Of a stretch of DNA of 64,000 bases, positions 35,301-44,039 are shown piece by piece. The position numbers were made by a program, and so were the translations under genes. The stretch lies in contig NZ_PGGM01000005.1 in the NCBI RefSeq assembly GCF_003010965.1, positions 248,001 to 312,000 of the forward strand, given 5' to 3'. Below the pieces are notes generated by a model, which saw only the letters and a program-made list of their open reading frames with translations, ran no database searches and had not been told where the DNA came from. The DNA is from Phyllobacterium sophorae. Lineage in GTDB: Bacteria > Pseudomonadota > Alphaproteobacteria > Rhizobiales > Rhizobiaceae. Within the stretch, counting starts at the first letter, position 1. Each line of letters begins with the position of its first letter.

Positions 35301-35627
35301 GGTCTCCTTCTCAAATCATGATCTGTGCACCGCAACCGGTCTTCCAACCCAACAAATCCAGCAATTGACTACAGACGTTATCGCGGAGCGATTCCGTCGG
35401 TCTCATTGAGCTGTTTATGTCTTGAAGGCGCGCGTTACAGACAACCTCACAGATCAATCCCTATTGGGACATTTTGAAGGCATCATGCGGGATTGCAAGC
35501 GAGGAGAACGGCACCTCGTATATCTATTTTGGCCATGATGCTGAACAGTCACTGGTGCCGCGCGGAGGAATTCGAATCCTCTGCCCAATTCTTGATCACC
35601 GAATGTGCAGCCTTGCAGCAAACCATT
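35301..35627. other. Intergenic region with a tRNA-like 3' fragment
   Basis: About 327 bp. The side near 35300 carries the DUF992 promoter region. At 35552-35582 the minus strand reads like a tRNA T-arm and acceptor 3' end (GAGGA-TTCGAAT-TCCTC, later GCGGCACCA), but no D-arm, anticodon arm or 5' acceptor half can be found. The rest shows nothing recognisable. Confidence 0.4.
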
Positions 35628-36437
35628 TTACATCGGTCTGTTCGCGACCTCAGCCACCGCCCTTTTCGCCATGACTTTCACCAGGTTGGCGCGGTAATCG
35701 GCAGATGCGTGCATGTCGGACAGGAGCCCGTCTGGATCGACCGTGAGGCTATCCAGTGCCGCCGGAGTGAAATTGGTGGCCAAGGCGGTTTCTGCGTCTT
35801 CAAGGCGGAAAACGCCGTTCTCGCCCGCTCCGGTCACAGCTACCCTTACCTGCTCGCCGGTTTTGGCGACAAAGACTCCCGCCATCGCATAGAGCGATGC
35901 TGGATTGGGAAACTTCTTGTAGGCGGCTTTGTCCGGCGCAGTAAATTCCACCGCAGTAACGATCTCCTCCGGCTCGAGCGCCGTTTCGAACAAGCCAACA
36001 AAAAATTCCGACGCCGGTAAGGACCGCTGGTTGGTGATGATGGTTGCGTCCAGCGCCAACATCGCCGAGGGGTAGTCGGCCGCTGGATCATTGTTGGCAA
36101 TGGATCCGCCAATCGTGCCCATATTTCTCACCTGCGGATCGCCGATATGGCTGGCGAGACTGGCGATCGCCGGACAGACCTTTGCGAGTTCCTCGTGGGT
36201 CGCGACATCATAGTGAGTGGTTACCGCGCCAATCCGTATCGTGCGGCCATTGATCGTGATGCCTTTCAGCGCCTCGATCCGTCTCAGATCAATAAGATCG
36301 CTCGGCGATGCCAGGCGCTGCTTCATGGTCGGGATCAGCGTCATTCCACCGGCAAGAAACTTGCCGTCCTCTGCCTCGCCCATCAGTCTTGCGGCCCCTT
36401 CGACTGAGCTGGCACGATGATATTTTGTCTCATACAT
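35628..36437 (-). CDS. coxM: CO-dehydrogenase-like FAD subunit
   Basis: 269-residue medium subunit of a molybdenum hydroxylase of the xanthine dehydrogenase family. FAD-binding segments AGGMTLIPTMKQR and TIGGSIANNDPAADYPSAML are visible, followed by the C-terminal CO_deh_flav_C region. It passes electrons from the FeS subunit to an acceptor. It is third in an S-L-M operon, 12 bp after coxL. The symbol follows family habit; the true substrate is unknown. Confidence 0.85.
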   Translation of the reverse strand: MYETKYHRASSVEGAARLMGEAEDGKFLAGGMTLIPTMKQRLASPSDLIDLRRIEALKGITINGRTIRIGAVTTHYDVATHEELAKVCPAIASLASHIGDPQVRNMGTIGGSIANNDPAADYPSAMLALDATIITNQRSLPASEFFVGLFETALEPEEIVTAVEFTAPDKAAYKKFPNPASLYAMAGVFVAKTGEQVRVAVTGAGENGVFRLEDAETALATNFTPAALDSLTVDPDGLLSDMHASADYRANLVKVMAKRAVAEVANRPM

Positions 36438-36449
36438 GGCGCTTCCCCT

Positions 36450-38795
36450 TCACTTCGCGGCCTGGATGGCGGCCCACACAGTCTGCGGCGTCGCCGGCAT
36501 GGCCAGGTCGTTGTTGTGGATCGCATCAGTGATGGCATTGATCACGGCAGGCGGCGAACCGATTGCGCCAGCCTCGCCACAACCTTTGATGCCCAGCGGA
36601 TTGGAGGGACAAGGCGTTTCCGTCGTCATTACGTCGAATGACGGCAGGTTTTGCGCACGTGGCATCGTATAGTCCATGTAGCTGGCCGTCAGCAGCTGCC
36701 CGCTATCATCATAGTGTGTGCCTTCCAGCAGCGCCTGTCCGATGCCCTGCGCGATGCCGCCATGCACCTGCCCTTCGACAATCATCGGATTGATAATCTT
36801 GCCAAAATCGTCAGCCGCGACGAACTGGATGATTTCGGTCACGCCCGTCTCCGGGTCGACCTCGACTTCGCAGATATGGCAGCCTCCCGGGAAGGTGAAA
36901 TTGGAAGGATCGTAGAACGCTCCCTCTTTCAATCCGGGTTCCATGCCCGAGGGTAGATTGTGAGCCGTGTAGGCGGCCAGCGCCACCTGGAACCAGGGTA
37001 ACGATTTGTCCGTGCCTGCAACCCTCACATCACCGTTCTTGATCTCGATATCGCCTTCGTCTGCTTCGAGAAGATGGGCAGCAATTTTTTTCGCCTTGGC
37101 TTCAACCTTGTCCAGCGCCTTGACGATGGCCGACATGCCGACCGCGCCGGAACGCGACCCATAGGTGCCCATGCCCATCTGCACCTTGTCGGTGTCGCCA
37201 TGGACAATCGAAATGCTATCGATCGGAACGCCGAAGCGCTCCGCTGCGAGCTGTGCGAAGGTCGTCTCGTGGCCCTGTCCGTGTGAATGCGAGCCTGTCA
37301 GGACCTCGATCGTGCCGACCGCATTGACCCGGACCTCGGCGCTTTCCCACAATCCGACGCCGGCGCCGAGCGAACCGACAGCGGCCGAAGGTGCAATGCC
37401 GCAGGCTTCGATGTAGCAACTCAATCCGATCCCACGCAGCTTGCCACGCTTGGCGGCTTCCTCGCGGCGTTGTTCAAAGCCCGCATAGTCCGCGGCCTTT
37501 ATGGCGGCGTCCAGCGTTGCGTCGAAATCGCCCGCATCATAATTCATGACCACCGGCGTCTGGTGCGGGAAGGACCGTATGAAATTCTTCCTCCGAAGCT
37601 CCGCCGGCGAGACTTTCAATTCACGCGCTGCGGTTTCCATAATGCGCTCAAGCACATAACTGGCTTCTGGCCGCCCGGCCCCGCGGTAGGCATCGACCGG
37701 CGCCGTGTTCGTATAGACGGTCTTCACATTGGCGTGGATGGCCGGAATGTCATATTGTCCAGAGAGAAGTGTCGCGTAGAGATAGGTCGGTACGGAACTC
37801 GAAAACAGCGACATGTAGGCGCCGAGATTGGCGATCGTCTGAACTTTGAGACCAAGGATTTTATTATCCTTGTCAAACGCGATCTCCGCGTGGGTAACAT
37901 GATCGCGGCCATGGGCATCGGCGAGGAAACTTTCAGTCCGATCGGCCGCCCATTTCACGGGGACGCCGGTCTTTTTCGATGCCCAGAGGCAGATGATTTC
38001 TTCCGGATAGATAAAGATCTTCGATCCGAAACCACCGCCGACATCGGGGGCTATGACGCGCAGTTTGTTTTCAGGCGCTACATTGTAGAATGCACTCAAC
38101 ACCAGGCGCGCGACGTGCGGATTCTGTGAGGTCGTCCAGCACGTGTAGTGGTCCTCCGCCGCATCGTAGACGCCAAGTGTGGCTCGAGGTTCCATCGCAT
38201 TGGGTACAAGGCGATTGTTGACGATGTCCATTTTTGTGACGTGGGCTGCCTTGGCGAAGGCGTCGTTCGCCGCCTTTTCCTCCCCGAGGTCCCAGTCAAA
38301 AATCAAATTGCCGGGCGCTTCAGGATGGAGTTGCGGAGCACCCTCCTTGAGGGCCTCGACAACACTGACCACGACAGGCAGTTCTTCGTAGATTATTTCG
38401 ACCGCCTCGGCAGCATCCCGCGCCTGCCCCTTTGTATCGGCGACCACGATAACCACTGCGTCGCCAACATAGCGCACCGTATCGGTCGCAAGCGGCGACC
38501 ACGCGCCCATCTTCATGGGACTGCCATCTTTCGAATGAATCATCCAGCCGCAGATCAGATTGCCGATCCCATCCGCTTTCAGCTCCTTGCCCGTCAGGAC
38601 ACCGATGACGCCGGGCATCTTCTTCGCGGCCGCGGTGTCGATGCCCACAATCTTCGCATGGGCATGGGGGCTGCGCACAAAGGCAGCATGCTTCATGCCG
38701 GGCACGACCATATCGTCGGTGTAGCGGCCCTTGCCGGTGAGAAACCTCTTGTCTTCCTTGCGAAGAACGCGTGCTCCGATACCTTCGACACCCAT
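36450..38795 (-). CDS. coxL: Form II CO-dehydrogenase-like molybdopterin subunit
   Basis: 781-residue large subunit binding Mo-molybdopterin cytosine dinucleotide. The active-site loop reads AYRGAGR (about residues 368-374), the form II signature, not the AYxCSFR of true form I CO dehydrogenase. MPT-binding segments GGGFGSK, GQGHETTFAQLAAE and the catalytic Glu region GCGEAGAIGSPPAV near the C-terminus are present. CO oxidation is therefore doubtful and another aldehyde or heterocycle substrate is possible. Usual maturation genes (coxDEF) are not downstream. Confidence 0.88.
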   Translation of the reverse strand: MGVEGIGARVLRKEDKRFLTGKGRYTDDMVVPGMKHAAFVRSPHAHAKIVGIDTAAAKKMPGVIGVLTGKELKADGIGNLICGWMIHSKDGSPMKMGAWSPLATDTVRYVGDAVVIVVADTKGQARDAAEAVEIIYEELPVVVSVVEALKEGAPQLHPEAPGNLIFDWDLGEEKAANDAFAKAAHVTKMDIVNNRLVPNAMEPRATLGVYDAAEDHYTCWTTSQNPHVARLVLSAFYNVAPENKLRVIAPDVGGGFGSKIFIYPEEIICLWASKKTGVPVKWAADRTESFLADAHGRDHVTHAEIAFDKDNKILGLKVQTIANLGAYMSLFSSSVPTYLYATLLSGQYDIPAIHANVKTVYTNTAPVDAYRGAGRPEASYVLERIMETAARELKVSPAELRRKNFIRSFPHQTPVVMNYDAGDFDATLDAAIKAADYAGFEQRREEAAKRGKLRGIGLSCYIEACGIAPSAAVGSLGAGVGLWESAEVRVNAVGTIEVLTGSHSHGQGHETTFAQLAAERFGVPIDSISIVHGDTDKVQMGMGTYGSRSGAVGMSAIVKALDKVEAKAKKIAAHLLEADEGDIEIKNGDVRVAGTDKSLPWFQVALAAYTAHNLPSGMEPGLKEGAFYDPSNFTFPGGCHICEVEVDPETGVTEIIQFVAADDFGKIINPMIVEGQVHGGIAQGIGQALLEGTHYDDSGQLLTASYMDYTMPRAQNLPSFDVMTTETPCPSNPLGIKGCGEAGAIGSPPAVINAITDAIHNNDLAMPATPQTVWAAIQAAK

Positions 38796-38881
38796 GGCTA
38801 CTTCTCCCTGTCGCAGGCGCTTTGCCTTGAGAAATGTCCAAGTCTCCGGGGCAAGCGGGCTGCAAGACTGAATTCAGATGA

Positions 38882-39370
38882 TCAGGCGGCCTTGACAGCG
38901 CCCTTGCTCATTTTGTCCGACGCATCGAGTATGGCTTTGACGATGTTGTGATAGCCGGTGCAACGGCAAATATTGCCCTCGAGCTCCGCGCGCACGGTTG
39001 CCTCATCGAGTCCATGCGGATGCCGTCGAATCATATCGACCGAACTCATGATCATGCCCGGCGTACAGAATCCGCATTGAAGTGCGTGGTTTTCACGGAA
39101 CGCAACCTGGAGTGGGTGCAGCTCACCGTCGGTGCTAATGCCTTCAATCGTCGTAACCGTAGAGCCGGAAGCCTGAGCCGCCAGTATCGTGCACGACTTG
39201 ACCGCCCGGCCATCGACATGGACGATGCATGCACCGCATTGCGATGTGTCGCACCCAACATGGGTGCCCGTCAGTCCAAGATTTTCACGCAGGAAGTGTA
39301 CAAGCAGTGTGCGGTCTTCAGCTTCGCCTGTGACGGCACGCCCATTCACGAACAATTCCACTTTGGCCAT
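38882..39370 (-). CDS. coxS: CO-dehydrogenase-like [2Fe-2S] subunit
   Basis: 162-residue small subunit with two [2Fe-2S] clusters: plant-type [16 protein letters not shown] with a following Cys, and the C-terminal QCGFCTPGM ... CRCTGYHN. It relays electrons from the Mo centre to FAD. It is the first gene of the three-subunit operon, 86 bp before coxL. Confidence 0.9.
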   Translation of the reverse strand: MAKVELFVNGRAVTGEAEDRTLLVHFLRENLGLTGTHVGCDTSQCGACIVHVDGRAVKSCTILAAQASGSTVTTIEGISTDGELHPLQVAFRENHALQCGFCTPGMIMSSVDMIRRHPHGLDEATVRAELEGNICRCTGYHNIVKAILDASDKMSKGAVKAA

Positions 39371-39649
39371 AGGTTCCTCCCAGAACGTTGACTCATGCGT
39401 CTCTTCCGGACTTCATGTGGTAGATGAAGATTAACCGCTCCTGCGCGCTTGTCTATCGGCAAAATAGAAAAATTCTAATTTGCGCCGCCCTCGGCGAATA
39501 AGTACACGTGAATTGCCGGCTTCCACCGCTGCGTGTTCAAATGCCACCATGACAAGGCTTGCAATCGCAGCGCAATGAAGGTATCAGGCGCGTCATCCTT
39601 CGGCACACGTTACTGATGCCGGTTTCAAGGACCGGGAAGTTACTTCCCT

Positions 39650-39725
39650 GCCGCTTTAGCTCAGTCGGTAGAGCACATCATTCGTAATGATGGGGTCGCG
39701 TGTTCGAGTCACGCAAGCGGCACCA
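39650..39725 (+). tRNA. tRNA-Thr (CGT)
   Basis: 76 bases including encoded CCA. Acceptor GCCGCTT pairs with AAGCGGC; D-arm GCTC/GAGC; anticodon stem CATCA/TGATG with loop TTCGTAA (anticodon CGT); T-arm GCGTG-TTCGAGT-CACGC. All stems pair perfectly. A perfect small palindrome GGGAAGT-T-ACTTCCC (39634-39648) directly precedes it. The next gene is a secreted beta-helix protein. Confidence 0.95.
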
Positions 39726-39833
39726 TTTTCCCGTAAGTATTGCAATTTGTATGTGCGGCCTCGATTCGGTCTTCCAAATGACGTTGGATTCTGGCTTCAT
39801 CGCTGGGACGACTTAGCGGCAGGGGCCTCAGGC

Positions 39834-42305
39834 ATGGACCGACGCATAAAGCTCCTCTGGTTTCTGATCGCTGGTTGGATCGCGTTGGCGGCTTTTGCCT
39901 GGAACGCAAAGGCGGCCGGCAATGACTGGAGCCCTGAAACAGTCCGGAAAATAGCAGCTTCGACAGCTTCTCAACCCGCGCAGGTGAACGCGATACCAGG
40001 CGATTTCGGATTTCCTGTTCCCGATCCGGAGCCCATGCTGCCTGTCGGCATCGATGCCTTCGATCCCCCGGCCTACGCCATGAGCACTGCGGGCCCGTCA
40101 ATAGCCGAGATTTCAAAAACAGCGGACCGCGACGAAATTGTCTCGATGACCGGCGTAAAGCTGGACAAAGGGACAAGCTTCGACGTCTTCGCACAAGCGG
40201 CGGCTGCGCGAGATGGATCAGTGATCTCAGTTCCATCATTGCGTGCTGACGACGTTGCGGCAACGATACTCCTGCCCCAGTCTCTGCCTGCCTGGTCGAT
40301 GTATCTGGTTTGGCCGGAACGTGAAGGGATACGCAGCAAGCCGTTCGCCATCAATCGGACCGAGAGCTGGTGGTTAGGACCGGAAAGCGCTGTTTCGGGA
40401 ACCATGATTTCGGTCTACGGCCGTAATCTGTCCAAGTCTAACGGCACGTCGACATCATTCATTTATATCAAACCCGGGCGCGGTACCGGTCAGTACGTAA
40501 CGCCCCTTTCCGTCAATCCCTTCAAGGTCGATTTCAAGATTCCGGAACTGGCGGCGGGATCCTACGAAGTCTGGATCCACAATGGTCACGGCGGCCGCTT
40601 TGGTTGGAGCGGCCCCCTGACTTTGAGTGTTCTCGACCGGAGCCCCTGGGCGGGTCAGGATCGGCAGATTTTCAACATCAGGGACTTTGGCGCGGCCGGC
40701 AGTGGCGTTGCTGATGATACTCGCGCTATCAAGTCCGCATTGGCGGCGGCCCAAAGCGCGGCTCCTTCAACGGTGTACTTTCCGTCCGGCACCTACCTCA
40801 TAGCGTCCAGGCTTGATGCACCCAGCAACGTCCGCTGGATGGGCGACGGCATGGAGTTCACAGAAATTCGGCTGAATACGAATATCGATGACAGCATGAT
40901 TGACGGTCCCGGCCAGAATGGGCAATTTGAAAATCTCACGCTCAACGCCAATGGCAAAACCGGCTCCCACCCGCTGTTGTGGATTGCTTCGGTCTCGAAC
41001 CTGCGCTTACAAACGGTTCGGCTCAACGCCTGGGGTGTGGCCGCTGTGGAATCGCATGACTCCTCGGGTCTATATTTCGACTCTTCCGAACTGGTCGAAA
41101 ACGGATCGTTCTACGGGAGCAGCCGCCAGATATTCATGACCAGCAACAGATTTCGGATGACCGGATACGGCGAGTCCGTCGTCTCGCTTTGGGGAGGCCG
41201 TGATTTTTCAATGATTGGCAACGACCTTGCCAATGCCGATGAGACCCGCGACGACGGATATGGCATCGGCCGGTTTTTCGTCGCCCAAGGTCATTTCGGC
41301 AGCATGAAAAACATGTATTGGGGAGACAATAAGTCCCATCAGGCGGCACCCCATGATTGCTCGAAAGTTGATTGCAACAAGGGTGAACAGATCTGTTTTG
41401 AGATCGTCAACAGTGAGTTGAAGGGTGGGTTCAAGGACGCCACCGCAAATACGGTCACCTTCGATTCATTGCCGGCCTCGTCGAAACCCGGAGGACAAGA
41501 TCTGGTTATCGTCGGCGGCAAGGGAGCTGGTCAACGCCGTCACATCTCTTCAGTGAGCCGGGATGTCGCGACTTTGGATAGACCATGGAATGTAATTCCG
41601 GATCGCTCAAGCCGGTTCGCATTGGCTGCGACCGCCTCCCAAATGGCGGTGTATAACAACGTGTTTCAGGGCCGCTCAAGCTACGCCGAACACGATTCTG
41701 ACTCCACCGCGGTGCTGCTTTACGGAAACGTCTACGATGCAATCGTCGACCGCAACCAAATATCCCAGATGCGCCATGGGATGATGACCGTTGCGCTGGC
41801 CTCGACCCTTGGCCTGAGCCCCTATTTCCTGCAATATTCGAACAACACGGTCACCGACAGCAATAGCGGCCTCTATGTCGGCACCACCTTCACAGATTCC
41901 GGAATTGCCGGAATTTGGGGGGGCCTGGGCAACATCTACCGCAAGAACACATTCAGCAATCTGGCGCACATTGGCGTTGAATACGAGTCTTGGGGTTACA
42001 ATGGCGCCGACTATAATGGCACCGTTTTTGAAGGAAACAGGTTCAAAGGACTTCCGTATGGATTCATCGACGCGTTCCGTCTGATGTGGACCCATGATGG
42101 GAACTTCAAAGCCCCGCCCCTGTATAGTTCGCGCAAGTACAACACGATCCTTTACAAGAATGTCTTCGATCGAGGAACCGCCTCCCTGTCCGGGAGCACT
42201 GGTTTCAAATCATTTCAACCAAAGAATACCTGGCTGAATATCGAATCCACATGGACGGGATTTGCAACAGGGAACACCGGTCCAACGAAGTCGCCCGATC
42301 GGTGA
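39834..42305 (+). CDS. Secreted right-handed beta-helix protein (pectate_lyase_3-like)
   Basis: 823 residues. An N-terminal signal or anchor segment (LLWFLIAGWIALAAFAW) is followed by a beta-sandwich-like region (about 45-275), then a parallel beta-helix starting INIRDFGA-like (FNIRDFGAAGSGVADDTRAI, near 285), the hallmark of pectate-lyase-superfamily and GH28-related proteins. Many Asn-rich coils follow (MIGNDLANADE, YSNNTVTDSN). Likely a polysaccharide-binding or -cleaving exported enzyme; the substrate is not evident. The frame is open upstream into the tRNA, so ATG at 39834 is the earliest sensible start. Position directly behind a tRNA hints at acquisition (inference). Confidence 0.78.
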   Translation: MDRRIKLLWFLIAGWIALAAFAWNAKAAGNDWSPETVRKIAASTASQPAQVNAIPGDFGFPVPDPEPMLPVGIDAFDPPAYAMSTAGPSIAEISKTADRDEIVSMTGVKLDKGTSFDVFAQAAAARDGSVISVPSLRADDVAATILLPQSLPAWSMYLVWPEREGIRSKPFAINRTESWWLGPESAVSGTMISVYGRNLSKSNGTSTSFIYIKPGRGTGQYVTPLSVNPFKVDFKIPELAAGSYEVWIHNGHGGRFGWSGPLTLSVLDRSPWAGQDRQIFNIRDFGAAGSGVADDTRAIKSALAAAQSAAPSTVYFPSGTYLIASRLDAPSNVRWMGDGMEFTEIRLNTNIDDSMIDGPGQNGQFENLTLNANGKTGSHPLLWIASVSNLRLQTVRLNAWGVAAVESHDSSGLYFDSSELVENGSFYGSSRQIFMTSNRFRMTGYGESVVSLWGGRDFSMIGNDLANADETRDDGYGIGRFFVAQGHFGSMKNMYWGDNKSHQAAPHDCSKVDCNKGEQICFEIVNSELKGGFKDATANTVTFDSLPASSKPGGQDLVIVGGKGAGQRRHISSVSRDVATLDRPWNVIPDRSSRFALAATASQMAVYNNVFQGRSSYAEHDSDSTAVLLYGNVYDAIVDRNQISQMRHGMMTVALASTLGLSPYFLQYSNNTVTDSNSGLYVGTTFTDSGIAGIWGGLGNIYRKNTFSNLAHIGVEYESWGYNGADYNGTVFEGNRFKGLPYGFIDAFRLMWTHDGNFKAPPLYSSRKYNTILYKNVFDRGTASLSGSTGFKSFQPKNTWLNIESTWTGFATGNTGPTKSPDR

Positions 42306-42357
42306 TCCCAGTGGGTCAAAAAAGTTCCAGACGATCCAACTTGTTCCACTCAGTTGG

Positions 42358-42371
42358 TGGCAACGTTGCCA
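42358..42371. promoter_or_regulatory. Perfect 14-bp palindrome TGGCAACGTTGCCA
   Basis: A fully symmetric CG-centred palindrome of the LacI-family operator type, 53 bp past the beta-helix gene and about 150 bp before the MarR-GNAT gene. It has no loop, so it is not a terminator. Regulator unknown. Confidence 0.4.
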
Positions 42372-42487
42372 GCTCGCGCAAAAGCCCACGGGATGTTGCG
42401 ATGTCATTGTCCTCGCCCAAGGCATCCTGCAAACGCGAAAGTCGCTTGAACCCAACTTGATGCTTGCCACGTCATTGGGGCACGTAG

Positions 42488-42508
42488 TATGTTGTCACTG
42501 ACAACATA
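42488..42508. promoter_or_regulatory. MarR-type operator
   Basis: TATGTTGTC-ACT-GACAACATA, perfect 9-bp arms, ending 10 bp before the start codon at 42519. TAGTAT (42485-42490), a possible -10 box, overlaps its left edge. Position and symmetry suit repression by the MarR domain of the gene it precedes. Confidence 0.7.
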
Positions 42509-42518
42509 GGGTCTCGCC

Positions 42519-43430
42519 ATGAACGCTGTTGAGGAATTCCGTAGATTCAATCGATTCTTCACCAAGGAAATCGGTCTGCTCGACAAGCACTTGCTCGCGA
42601 GCGACTACACCTTGGCAGAGGCCCGTGTCCTGTACGAGCTTGCAAAGAATGGTGAGCAAACGGCGGCTGATATCGGCCGCAATCTGGGAATGGATAAAGC
42701 TCATCTCAGCAGGATCTTGGCACGGTTCGCCAAGCGCGATCTGGTCAGCGGTCGAGCGAGTCCTGAACATGGAAAGCACCGGCTCATTTCACTTACGCCG
42801 GTGGGACGCCAGGCCTTTGCCGTTCTGGACCGGGGCTCGCAGTTACAAATAGAGAAGCTGCTGACACCGCTGGGCCACGACGCACGCCAGCAATTGATCG
42901 CATCCATGCGCGAGATCCACGGCATTCTCGACGGCGATAAGCAACAGAATATTGTGACCTATCGCGATCTCCGGCCCGGCGATCTTGGGTGGATTACACA
43001 CCGGCAGGCTGTTCTCTACCATGAGGAATATGGTTGGGACTGGACGTACGAGGGGCTCGTTTGCGATATCTTTGCAAAATTCGTCGCCAATTTTGATCCC
43101 AAGCGCGAAGATGGCTGGGTTGCCGATCATGGAGGCTCGATAGCCGGATCCGTGTTTCTCATGAAGACCGGCGACCCGGCCGTCGCCAGGTTGAGGCTGC
43201 TTTATGTAGAGCCAGGCGCCCGTGGTCTTGGCATCGGGCGGGAACTCGTGAACAAGTGCGTGGAGCGCGCACGAGAGCTCGGTTATCGCCAGATTACGCT
43301 ATGGACGAATGACATACTCACATCGGCGCGGCACATCTACCAGACTACCGGATTTCAGCTCGTCGACGAGGAGGAGCATCATTCGTTCGGGCATGATCTC
43401 AAGGGTCAAACCTGGATCCTCGACCTCTAA
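42519..43430 (+). CDS. MarR-family regulator fused to GNAT acetyltransferase
   Basis: 303 residues. Residues about 1-140 are a MarR winged helix (NGEQTAADIGRNLGMDKAHLSRILARFAKRDLV, then a wing); residues about 148-300 are a GNAT domain with LLYVEPGARGLGIGRELVNKCVERA as acetyl-CoA loop. Such fusions are widespread but their acceptors are mostly unknown. A perfect palindrome at 42488-42508 suggests autorepression. No obvious partner gene lies downstream on the same strand before the next MarR gene. Confidence 0.88.
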   Translation: MNAVEEFRRFNRFFTKEIGLLDKHLLASDYTLAEARVLYELAKNGEQTAADIGRNLGMDKAHLSRILARFAKRDLVSGRASPEHGKHRLISLTPVGRQAFAVLDRGSQLQIEKLLTPLGHDARQQLIASMREIHGILDGDKQQNIVTYRDLRPGDLGWITHRQAVLYHEEYGWDWTYEGLVCDIFAKFVANFDPKREDGWVADHGGSIAGSVFLMKTGDPAVARLRLLYVEPGARGLGIGRELVNKCVERARELGYRQITLWTNDILTSARHIYQTTGFQLVDEEEHHSFGHDLKGQTWILDL

Positions 43431-43553
43431 CGAAACCACCGGTTTTCACGATATATTGAATGCGTAGCATGGCTTTTTTTGCAGTTGAGGCAAGCTGACG
43501 CCTTTTTTATACCCAGCACGCCTGCTATATGCACGGTCGTTATAAGCTCCCTT

Positions 43554-44039
43554 ATGAATAGCATCCTTCTCATCATGAATAATGCACCGACCCTTGGCTT
43601 TCTGCTGCACGACGTCGCCCGGCTGTTGCGCAAGCGATTCGAGCAGCGCGCGAAATGCCTGGGGCTGACCCGGTCGCAGTGGCAAACGCTGGCCTATCTT
43701 TCGAAGAATGAGGGAATCCATCAGGCCGGTCTTGCGGAAATCCTCGAAATCGAACCGATTACGCTTGTTCGCATTCTGGACAAGCTGGAGGAACGGGGCT
43801 TGGTCGAGCGCCGGCGGCATCCGACCGACCGCCGTATCTGGCTGCTGTTCCTGCGGGAGGAAACCCGTCCGCTGCTCGATTCCATCCGCGTGATAGGAGA
43901 ATCGACACGCGCCGAAGCCCTTGCGGATATTTCGGACGACGATCGCGAACACCTTGTCCGCACCCTGACCCTTATGAAGACAAATTTGATCGGCGCTTGC
44001 CAAACGCCGGTCGAGGACAAAGAGAAAAATCATGGCTGA
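43554..44039 (+). CDS. MarR-family regulator of the EmrAB operon
   Basis: About 161 residues. Winged-helix region with GLTRSQWQTLAYLSKNEGIHQAGLAEIL and wing RRHPTDRRIWLLFL. The stop overlaps the start of the HlyD-type gene by eight bases, so it heads the efflux operon and probably represses it (family habit). Starts at 43554 or 43575 are possible; neither has a clear ribosome-binding site. A short repeat ATAAG-CTCC-CTTAT at 43542-43555 may be its operator if the later start is used. Confidence 0.82.
   Translation: MNSILLIMNNAPTLGFLLHDVARLLRKRFEQRAKCLGLTRSQWQTLAYLSKNEGIHQAGLAEILEIEPITLVRILDKLEERGLVERRRHPTDRRIWLLFLREETRPLLDSIRVIGESTRAEALADISDDDREHLVRTLTLMKTNLIGACQTPVEDKEKNHG

Noticed and set aside
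35552-39725. The tRNA-like fragment and tRNA-Thr as att sites of an integrated element
   Set aside because: They share only GCGGCACCA, are in opposite orientation and enclose no integrase.
39687-39833. Upstream extension of the beta-helix frame
   Set aside because: It begins inside tRNA-Thr and runs through non-coding sequence; the signal segment starts at 39834.
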